From Bacteroidota bacterium (GTDB lineage Bacteria; Bacteroidota; Bacteroidia; Bacteroidales; Paludibacteraceae), in the NCBI GenBank assembly GCA_017860345.1, contig JAFNAV010000021.1, positions 1-39,522 on the forward strand: 39,522 nt of DNA, written 5' to 3'. Shown here piece after piece: positions 17,299-22,459 of this stretch. Within the stretch, counting starts at the first letter, position 1, and the number at the start of each line of letters is the position of its first letter. A program made the translations under genes and the position numbers. Under the pieces are notes generated by a model, which ran no database searches, was not told the DNA's origin, and worked only from the letters and a program-made list of their open reading frames with translations.

Positions 17299-17871
17299 TT
17301 ATTTCTTTTTCTTCTCTACCGTCCACCCGAATTTTCCAATTTCTTCACCCAGTTTGTAATAATGTCCGTGTGAATAAGCAATGAGTCTGGCTTTTTCCAA
17401 ATCAAATTTATCGGTTAAGGGATCGATAAACCGACTGTCGGCCTGCACGTTTACTACATCGGCTATAAACATATCGTGACTTCCCAAGGGAATAATTTCT
17501 TTTACCTTACATTCGATGGCTAAAGGCGATTCTGCTATCACAGGAGCTTTTACTTTCTCGCCGGGCACCGCTGTGAGCTTCATTTCTTTAAACTTATTGA
17601 AGTCGCGCCCGCTTTTCACACCACACCAGTCGGTAGCATAAGCCATTTCTTCGTTTGTCAGATTAATCACAAACTCTCCGCTTTCCTTAATAATGTGATA
17701 CGAATGCCGCTCCGGACGAACGGAGATATAACACATAGGCGGATTGGAACAGATAGTCCCCATCCAACTAAGCGTGATGAGATTGTAATCTGCCTCGCTA
17801 CTACCGCACGAAATCAGTGCCGCAGGCAGCGGATAAATCATGGTGCCGGGTTTCCAACTTACTTTTTTCAA
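17299..17871 (-). CDS. Flavin reductase-like FMN-binding protein
   Basis: About 191 residues with the split-barrel flavin reductase-like domain: PGTMIYPLPAALISCG, TLSWMGTICSNPPMCYISV, SYHIIKESGEFVINLT, then DWCGVKSGRD. It binds FMN and probably acts as a flavoredoxin or NAD(P)H:flavin oxidoreductase. An in-frame ATG at 17946 would overlap pyrI by 52 bases and add residues unlike the family, so the TTG at 17871, just before KKVSWKPGT, is preferred; it leaves a 23-base gap after pyrI. It lies in the pyr transcription unit. Confidence 0.85.
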   Translation of the reverse strand: MKKVSWKPGTMIYPLPAALISCGSSEADYNLITLSWMGTICSNPPMCYISVRPERHSYHIIKESGEFVINLTNEEMAYATDWCGVKSGRDFNKFKEMKLTAVPGEKVKAPVIAESPLAIECKVKEIIPLGSHDMFIADVVNVQADSRFIDPLTDKFDLEKARLIAYSHGHYYKLGEEIGKFGWTVEKKKK

Positions 17872-17894
17872 GATAATATCATTAAAATGACAAA

Positions 17895-18350
17895 CTATTT
17901 TATTTTCACTTCTTCGGCTTTCACTTCCCGTTCGCAATAACGACATTTCAAACGCACTTGTTCATCTTCTTTTATAACGATAAAGCGGGTTACCACAGGT
18001 TGATGATTGGTGATACAGTTGGGATTAGCACATTGCACCACTTCCCGTATTTCGTCCGGTAAAATCAGCGGACGTTTTTCCACCACTTCGAAATCGCGGA
18101 TAATATTGATTTTGGCATCCGGACAAATAAGAGCCAGTTTGTTGGTTTCGTTCTCGGCCAACGCTCGGTCGGCTATCTTCACCAAACCTTTCAATCCGAT
18201 TTTTTTGCTTTCCAGATTGTTGGCCAGTGTAATCTGATTGTCGCAGGTATCCAAATGCAGGATATGCACTACTTTGAATAATTTATCAGCCGGAATATGG
18301 TCAATCACCGTTCCGTCTCTGAGTGCCGCTACTTTTAATTTCTTTTCCAT
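17895..18350 (-). CDS. pyrI: Aspartate carbamoyltransferase regulatory subunit
   Basis: The regulatory chain of ATCase; it binds CTP/ATP and bridges catalytic trimers through a zinc domain. The 151-residue length is normal. The four zinc ligands are Cys107 and Cys112 (CANPNC) and Cys136 and Cys139 (CRYC). The N-terminal nucleotide domain has AALRDGTVIDHIP. It begins 11 bases after the left arm of inverted-repeat element B, so its translation start would lie next to the base of the predicted RNA stem. The family normally follows pyrB directly; here a four-helix-bundle gene intervenes. Confidence 0.97.
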   Translation of the reverse strand: MEKKLKVAALRDGTVIDHIPADKLFKVVHILHLDTCDNQITLANNLESKKIGLKGLVKIADRALAENETNKLALICPDAKINIIRDFEVVEKRPLILPDEIREVVQCANPNCITNHQPVVTRFIVIKEDEQVRLKCRYCEREVKAEEVKIK

Positions 18351-18361
18351 TATAATAAATT

Positions 18362-18389
18362 TGCCAATTATTTAATGTGCCAATATGCC
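18362..18389. repeat. Left inverted-repeat arm of element B
   Basis: Starts TGCCAATTATTTAATG and contains three direct copies of TGCCAAT-like heptamers (18362, 18378, 18386 with one change). It is an exact reverse complement of 18779-18806 and begins just after the four-helix-bundle stop codon. Confidence 0.95.
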
Positions 18390-18391
18390 GA

Positions 18392-18793
18392 TTATTGGGC
18401 TGTGTTGGCTTTTGATGAATTGATGATACTATTAATGATTCTCTGAATATCTTTTATTTCTTCCAATAGTTGGCTATCAAAAGGATAATTTTCAGAATGC
18501 TGACATAATAATAACCAGTATTCGGTTTCTTCGGCTTCTTTTGCCGCTATTTTAAACTTGTGAATAAAGTCTGCTTTGCTTTCACAATTTTGTGCCTCTC
18601 TGATATTTGCACCAATCGATGTTCCGCTTCTTAGTAATTGATTGGCAACAGCAAATTTTCTTTTTTCTTCAAGTAGCTCTGTAAATGTAATGATCTTCAG
18701 GGAAAAAGCAAAAGTCAAATCAACAATCTTATTTCCTGTGAGTTTTATCTCTATCCCCATAACTGCTGAGTCTTGATTGGCATATTGGCACAT
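18392..18793 (-). CDS. Four-helix bundle protein (S23/IVS family), copy B
   Basis: 133 residues from ATG 18793, or 122 from Met12 at 18760. Canonical family motifs are FAFSLKI, then QLLRSGTSIGANIREAQ, then AAKEAEETEYWLLL, all in predicted long helices. The family is known from ORFs inside 23S rRNA intervening sequences and from retroelement Avd proteins, which form pentameric nucleic-acid-binding barrels. The function of stand-alone copies is unknown. The first ATG overlaps the pyrB stop as TAATG, a layout that favours reinitiation, and lies within the inverted repeat. Met12 matches the usual family N-terminus better, so both starts remain possible. Confidence 0.9.
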   Translation of the reverse strand: MCQYANQDSAVMGIEIKLTGNKIVDLTFAFSLKIITFTELLEEKRKFAVANQLLRSGTSIGANIREAQNCESKADFIHKFKIAAKEAEETEYWLLLCQHSENYPFDSQLLEEIKDIQRIINSIINSSKANTAQ

Positions 18794-18806
18794 TAAATAA
18801 TTGGCA
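18779..18806. repeat. Right inverted-repeat arm of element B
   Basis: GGCATATTGGCACATTAAAT and on to TTGGCA, the exact reverse complement of 18362-18389. It contains the pyrB stop codon, the codons for its last residues (VPII) and the first possible start of the four-helix-bundle ORF. Confidence 0.95.
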
Positions 18807-19710
18807 CATTGTCCAACACTTTACTCACTATCGCTTGTCTTACGTACAGCCCGTTTTGTGCCTGTTGAAAATAATACGCCTTTTCGCTTGCATCTACGTC
18901 CATGTCTATTTCGGTCACGCGGGGTAGCGGGTGCAGAATTCGCAAATTGGGTTTAGAGTGTTCCAGCATCTCATTTTTGAGCGTATAAACGTTTTTTACC
19001 CGTTCGTATTCCATCAAATCCTGAAAACGTTCACGTTGTACACGTGTCATGTACAGAATATCGGCATCGTTGAAATTATCGTGTAATTCTATCGATTCAG
19101 TATATTTGATATTGTGTTTCTTGCAGAAAATCTTGTATTCTTCCGGCATCTTCAGTTCGTCGGGAGCAATAAATCTGAAAGTAGGGTTGAAGTGCGACAT
19201 GGCCATAATCAGTGAATGAACAGTCCGTCCGTATTTCAAATCTCCTACCAGACAGATATTCAGGTTTTCGAGCGTTCCCTGCGTTTTTAGTATAGAATAC
19301 AAGTCCAGTAATGTTTGCGACGGATGCTGGTTGGCTCCATCGCCGGCGTTTACAATTGGTACGGGTGAGATTTCAGCTGCATATCGGGCTGCTCCTTCGA
19401 GCGGATGCCGCATTACAATGGCATCGGCATACGAACTCACCATGTGAATGGTGTCGTTGAGCGTTTCTCCTTTCGACGAGCTACTGGTAGCCGCATCCGA
19501 AAAACCGATGATGGAACCTCCGAGCCGTATAACCGCTGTTTCGAAACTAAGTCGCGTACGGGTGGAAGGCTCGAAAAATAAGGTAGCTATCACTTTTCCA
19601 TCCAGAGTTTTACGGTTGGGATTGGCTTCAAATTCGGCAGCCGAGTCCAGAATGGATAATATTTCTTCTTTGCTGTAATCCGATATGGATACTAAACTAT
19701 TGTTACTCAT
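18793..19710 (-). CDS. pyrB: Aspartate carbamoyltransferase catalytic subunit
   Basis: Condenses carbamoyl phosphate with aspartate, the committed step of pyrimidine synthesis, as the catalytic trimer of a PyrB-PyrI holoenzyme. In the 305 residues, [13 protein letters not shown] (STRTR, 49-53) binds carbamoyl phosphate, [11 protein letters not shown] (129 on) and [10 protein letters not shown] contribute the rest of the active site. The final residues VPII and the TAA stop lie in the inverted repeat of element B, so the native C-terminus may have been replaced or trimmed; catalytic parts are intact. It is preceded by a promoter, a leader peptide and an attenuator-like terminator about 100 bases upstream. 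Confidence 0.97.
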   Translation of the reverse strand: MSNNSLVSISDYSKEEILSILDSAAEFEANPNRKTLDGKVIATLFFEPSTRTRLSFETAVIRLGGSIIGFSDAATSSSSKGETLNDTIHMVSSYADAIVMRHPLEGAARYAAEISPVPIVNAGDGANQHPSQTLLDLYSILKTQGTLENLNICLVGDLKYGRTVHSLIMAMSHFNPTFRFIAPDELKMPEEYKIFCKKHNIKYTESIELHDNFNDADILYMTRVQRERFQDLMEYERVKNVYTLKNEMLEHSKPNLRILHPLPRVTEIDMDVDASEKAYYFQQAQNGLYVRQAIVSKVLDNVPII

Positions 19711-19721
19711 AGAAATCCATA

Positions 19722-19738
19722 CCCCTTAAGGGGCTTTA
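19722..19738. repeat. GC-rich REP-like palindrome upstream of pyrB
   Basis: CCCCTTAAGGGG (19722-19733) is a perfect 12-bp palindrome, followed by CTTTA. It is similar in style to the units beside purC and phoH and lies 11 bases before the pyrB start, within the mRNA leader. Confidence 0.6.
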
Positions 19739-19751
19739 TGATTAATTATTA

Positions 19752-19778
19752 TTACAACTTAATTGTTTGCTGACGCAT
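19752..19778 (-). other. Possible second leader mini-ORF, 8 codons
   Basis: ATG CGT CAG CAA ACA ATT AAG TTG TAA encodes MRQQTIKL between the attenuator-like terminator and pyrB. It may be chance. If translated, it would come into play only after readthrough of the terminator. Confidence 0.25.
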
Positions 19779-19812
19779 GTTGTCCGCTCCGCAGAGACAG
19801 GTATACAGTTAT

Positions 19813-19854
19813 AAAAAAAACCAACACAAATCCGCTAAAGATTTACATTGGTTT
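19813..19854 (-). terminator. Attenuator-like intrinsic terminator upstream of pyrB
   Basis: On the minus strand AAACCAATGTAAATC (19854-19840) can pair along its full length with GATTTGTGTTGGTTT (19832-19818). The stem is 15 pairs with three adjacent G-U pairs and a 7-base loop, followed by eight U residues (19820-19813). The leader-peptide stop codon lies in the 5' arm, so a ribosome at that stop would block hairpin formation. It could instead simply terminate the upstream YdhG-like transcript. Confidence 0.75.
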
Positions 19855-19941
19855 CATATTGAATAAGGCAATTCGACCTATGCAACTATTTGAATGAAAG
19901 CTGCGCTGATCGAAAAGATATTTATAATTCCTTGATTTCAT
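19843..19941 (-). CDS. Predicted pyrB leader peptide (32 codons)
   Basis: A small ORF encoding MKSRNYKYLF, then DQRSFHSNSCIGRIALF, then NMKPM. Its ATG follows a run of A residues and lies only 13 bases after a TAnnTTTG promoter element, so the mRNA leader is very short. The UAA stop falls inside the 5' arm of the terminator at 19813-19854. There is no run of one amino-acid codon, so sensing of a single amino acid is not indicated. The layout resembles the E. coli pyrBI leader, in which ribosome-polymerase coupling senses UTP. That it is translated is inferred from position only. Confidence 0.6.
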   Translation of the reverse strand: MKSRNYKYLFDQRSFHSNSCIGRIALFNMKPM

Positions 19942-19953
19942 TTTTTATGGTTA

Positions 19954-19961
19954 CAAAGATA
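19954..19961 (-). promoter_or_regulatory. Predicted promoter -7 element of the pyr operon
   Basis: TATCTTTG on the minus strand, a full TAnnTTTG match, just upstream of the leader ORF and about 244 bases before pyrB. A TTTG at 19974-19977 is closer (12 bases) than the usual -33 spacing. The remainder of the 19711-20043 gap, toward the YdhG-like gene, shows nothing else recognisable. Confidence 0.55.
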
Positions 19962-20043
19962 TAAAATTTCCGACAAATATTCAGGTGATTTTTTACGATT
20001 GTTGATAAGTTTCTCTTTGGGGTTGTCGAAATTTTTAAACCAC

Positions 20044-20427
20044 TCATTTTTTTGCCTTCATTAAAAACTTTTCTTCATCTTCGCGCAGTCTGTACAAAGT
20101 GATTTTTTTTACCAAATCAGCCGGAACACCTGTTTGCAATGGAAACTGAATGGCTCCTTTTGAAGTTTTGAAAGCACTTAAATCCTCTTTGAACACCTCA
20201 ATGGGGCTACCGGTAGGATAGAAGCCTATGTGGTTTTTATTGGCAGCAAAGTAAACCAATACGCCATGAACCTTGTAGGCGGGCATACCGTAACTAATTG
20301 TTTCCACTGCATTAGGAACAGTGCTTCTGATTATATGACGTATTTCTTCGAGAAGCGGCCTGACATTTTCTGGTTGAGCAGTCAGGTACTCATCAACAGA
20401 GGAAAAAGATTTATTAGATTGGTTCAT
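20044..20427 (-). CDS. DUF1801 / YdhG-like protein
   Basis: 127 residues of the DUF1801 family: SSVDEYLTAQPENVRPLLEE near the start, then ETISYGMPAYKVHGVLVYFAANKNHIGFYP and a C-terminal KGAIQFPLQ plus helix. B. subtilis YdhG of this fold is a frataxin-like iron chaperone, but most members are uncharacterised, so an iron role here is only a possibility. It is transcribed toward the pyr leader. It is separated by 68 bases from the YigZ-family gene upstream and has no evident promoter of its own. Confidence 0.85.
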   Translation of the reverse strand: MNQSNKSFSSVDEYLTAQPENVRPLLEEIRHIIRSTVPNAVETISYGMPAYKVHGVLVYFAANKNHIGFYPTGSPIEVFKEDLSAFKTSKGAIQFPLQTGVPADLVKKITLYRLREDEEKFLMKAKK

Positions 20428-20495
20428 AGTTTTTTTATGTAAGATGAATAAATACAGGCAAAATAAGCAATGTGTTTTATTCTAACAGATTACTA

Positions 20496-21101
20496 TCATT
20501 CATTGTTTTCTTCAATAGTAAGTCCCTGAATATTCTTTAGTTTTGAAACCAATAAATCAGCATCATTTTTTCTGATAGATAATTTCATTTCACACAGATT
20601 ATCAAAGCTTTGTTTCACAACATTTGCTCCGGTTTCTTTTACTACGCGCATGGCATCGTTCATAATTTCGTACCCGAAATAAACGGTAACTGTTACATCT
20701 ACAGTTTTTTCAATCACTTCGGCTTTGTCAAGCGCATCGGCAGTAGCTTCTTTATAAGCAACTACAAGTCCGCCTGTACCCAGCAATATACCTCCAAAAT
20801 ACCTGATTACTATCACCAGTATGTTGGTAAGTTCGCGGGAGTTTATTTGCCCCAGTATAGGTCTTCCGGCAGTACCCGAAGGTTCGCCATCGTCATTTGT
20901 TCTGAATTTTTCACGCTCGGCTCCTATCATATAGGCATAGCATACATGCCGTGCATCAAAAAAACGCTTGCGATACTCTTTTACTATTTCTTTTATTTCA
21001 TCAGTATCATTAACCGGAATAGCGAAAGATAAAAACTTACTCCCTTTCTCCTTGTAAATTCCTTCTGTTGATTTCTGAATAGTTTTATAAGTATCCGACA
21101 T
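20496..21101 (-). CDS. YigZ / IMPACT-family protein
   Basis: About 201 residues from ATG 21101. Family features: TEGIYKEKGSKFLSFAIPV at the start, then FDARHVCYAYMIG, DDGEPSGTAGRPILGQI and VIRYFGGILLGTGGLVVAY in the IMPACT domain, and a C-terminal DUF1949 RNA-binding-like domain. Eukaryotic IMPACT regulates GCN2; the bacterial role is unclear but ribosome- or tRNA-related functions are suspected. A longer frame from 21176 is rejected because it adds a hydrophobic stretch lying upstream of the predicted promoter. Confidence 0.93.
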   Translation of the reverse strand: MSDTYKTIQKSTEGIYKEKGSKFLSFAIPVNDTDEIKEIVKEYRKRFFDARHVCYAYMIGAEREKFRTNDDGEPSGTAGRPILGQINSRELTNILVIVIRYFGGILLGTGGLVVAYKEATADALDKAEVIEKTVDVTVTVYFGYEIMNDAMRVVKETGANVVKQSFDNLCEMKLSIRKNDADLLVSKLKNIQGLTIEENNE

Positions 21102-21124
21102 TTGATGGGTGTAAAGTTTGAGGA

Positions 21125-21132
21125 CAAAAATA
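21125..21132 (-). promoter_or_regulatory. Predicted promoter -7 element of the YigZ-family gene
   Basis: TATTTTTG on the minus strand fits TAnnTTTG, 23 bases before the ATG at 21101. This supports the shorter start. Confidence 0.45.
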
Positions 21133-21348
21133 AGAATTTTTGATGTTAAAAACACAAAACCGGAAAAAACGGGCACAGCAAAGCATCGATGTTTAAAATT
21201 TATTTATTATCAATGCGCAATTTAACTATATTTAGCTTTTAAAATACTGATTTTCAATGAACTTTAAACCTTTTGATTTGTTTATGTAATATGAAATGAG
21301 TTGATTTGAAGTGTCATTATAAATAACAAACCTTTAAAACTATATATC

Positions 21349-21741
21349 ATGTCAAGAATTGATTTAAAGCAAATTGATTTGCAATTTGAGCGCGAAATAA
21401 GCCACCTGAACCGGTCGACTTTTGCGACTCACCGGGATGCAATATGTGAAGATGCGCGTCAGGCAGTATCAGACCTTAGGTTTGATATTGAAAACTGGGT
21501 GAATGATTTGAACAGCAGGTCTATAGCTTGTTATGAGCTTGAAAAACTGCTGGAAACCAAAAGATCGGTGGTAGAGTTGCCTCGCTTGCGAACGCGGGGT
21601 ATCAACCTGACCGACATTGAAAACTATAAGAGTGATGTACTTAGAGTGATAGCCAAGGCCATTGTAAACTCTTATTTGGAATCGCTTTTCAGAAATCAGG
21701 AGTTTTCCAGAATTAAAGAAGAGGAAGTTTTTGATAATTAG
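21349..21741 (+). CDS. Hypothetical protein, helical, cytoplasmic
   Basis: 130 residues, not recognised. It is charged and mostly helical, without a signal peptide or membrane segment. Residues 1-60 (SRIDLKQIDLQFEREISHLN and on) and 95-125 look like amphipathic helices with coiled-coil character, separated by a Pro/Arg-rich PRLRTRGINL turn. There is one Cys at 27 and one at 60 but no metal motif. It has its own 172-base upstream gap without a TAnnTTTG match and ends in a clear terminator, so it is probably a real monocistronic gene. Confidence 0.7.
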   Translation: MSRIDLKQIDLQFEREISHLNRSTFATHRDAICEDARQAVSDLRFDIENWVNDLNSRSIACYELEKLLETKRSVVELPRLRTRGINLTDIENYKSDVLRVIAKAIVNSYLESLFRNQEFSRIKEEEVFDN

Positions 21742-21767
21742 GAATGTAATATGATGGGTTTTTAAAG

Positions 21768-21804
21768 AAACAGTCGGAAAGAGATAATTTCCGGCTGTTT
21801 TTTT
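21768..21804 (+). terminator. Intrinsic terminator after the 130-residue gene
   Basis: AAACAGTCGGAAA (21768-21780) pairs with TTTCCGGCTGTTT (21788-21800) with one G-U pair and a 7-base loop, followed by a run of seven T residues. Confidence 0.9.
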
Positions 21805-21825
21805 ATGGGGTATAAAAATTAGTCG

Positions 21826-21833
21826 TATATTTG
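21826..21833 (+). promoter_or_regulatory. Predicted promoter -7 element of tRNA-Thr
   Basis: TATATTTG matches TAnnTTTG and lies 18 bases before the tRNA 5' end. Confidence 0.55.
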
Positions 21834-21851
21834 CATCGCAATTTAAAAAAA

Positions 21852-21924
21852 GCCTTTTTAGCTCAGTTGGTAGAGCAATTCATTCGTAATGAATAGGTCT
21901 GGGGTTCGAGTCCCCAAAAAGGCT
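21852..21924 (+). tRNA. tRNA-Thr, anticodon CGU
   Basis: A complete 73-base cloverleaf. Acceptor GCCTTTT (21852-21858) pairs with AAAAGGC (21917-21923); D stem GCTC/GAGC; anticodon stem ATTCA/TGAAT with loop TTCGTAA, anticodon CGT at 21885-21887; variable loop AGGTC; T stem TGGGG/CCCCA with TTCGAGT. The discriminator is T. CCA is not encoded (TCA follows), so it must be added. It reads threonine ACG codons. Confidence 0.96.
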
Positions 21925-21962
21925 CATTCTGCTCACATCCACTTAAAAAATAAGGGTTGGCC

Positions 21963-22310
21963 ATGTTGATGTTTGATAATGCTATATTTGCTTCATTTAT
22001 TCCTCAGATACTTCTGTTTGTGGGATATTTGACATGCCTTATTCCCACATCGTACACCAAGCCTGAGCTAAACCATGAAGCTCTTGTAATCAACTATATC
22101 CATGCCGAGCGCGTAAGTATTGAGCAATCATCGGTAGTCTCGTTTCACGATTTTGTGAAAGCAGAAAAGTCTGATAATGAATATGTTTCTCAGATTTTCC
22201 AGACCGGATATATCCTCCGGAAACAAGCTTTTCCTGATAATACGTTTTCGCCGGGCGAAAGGCATTGTTACAAGTTATTTTCACGTCCTCCTCCTTCGTT
22301 TTTTTGCTGA
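21963..22310 (+). CDS. Small hypothetical protein with an N-terminal membrane segment
   Basis: About 115 residues from ATG 21963; ATG 21969 is also possible. A hydrophobic stretch (about residues 5-27) suggests a signal anchor. The rest is polar with several His residues (HEALV, YIHAER, SFHDF) and a Pro-rich end RPPPSFFC. It is not recognised. It sits 38 bases after the tRNA and 149 bases before the TonB receptor gene on the same strand, so it could belong with that operon, or it could be spurious. No supporting promoter is seen apart from that of the tRNA. Confidence 0.4.
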   Translation: MLMFDNAIFASFIPQILLFVGYLTCLIPTSYTKPELNHEALVINYIHAERVSIEQSSVVSFHDFVKAEKSDNEYVSQIFQTGYILRKQAFPDNTFSPGERHCYKLFSRPPPSFFC

Positions 22311-22459
22311 TTAGCACCTTTTCTGTAGTTGTGCTATCCGTTGACTGATAAAAATTATTCAGGCCAACTTACTTTCAGTTTTTCATTCAGTATAAAAAAT
22401 AAAGCATTACTTTAAGATATTTATTTTATCTTATTGTATACCAATTATAAAAAAATATA

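Larger units (their letters stand above)
18362..18806 (-). mobile_element. IVS-like element B: four-helix-bundle gene flanked by 28-bp inverted repeats
   Basis: A 445-base unit between pyrB and pyrI. Its ends are perfect 28-bp inverted repeats (18362-18389 and 18779-18806), which extend inward to about 33 bp with two mismatches. It encodes only one ORF, of the S23/IVS four-helix-bundle family. The right arm overlaps the 3' end of pyrB and supplies its stop codon; the left arm ends 11 bases before pyrI. No transposase and no clear target duplication are seen. In the mRNA the arms would form a long stem with the ORF in the loop, as in 23S rRNA IVSs. Mobility is inferred. Confidence 0.72.

Noticed and set aside
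16440-17310. Inverted repeats around the KilA-N gene similar to those of the four-helix-bundle elements
   Set aside because: Only a loose AT-rich similarity between the flanks, about what chance would give.
21852-22310. Integration site for a mobile element at tRNA-Thr
   Set aside because: No integrase and no direct repeat of the tRNA 3' end found downstream in the window.
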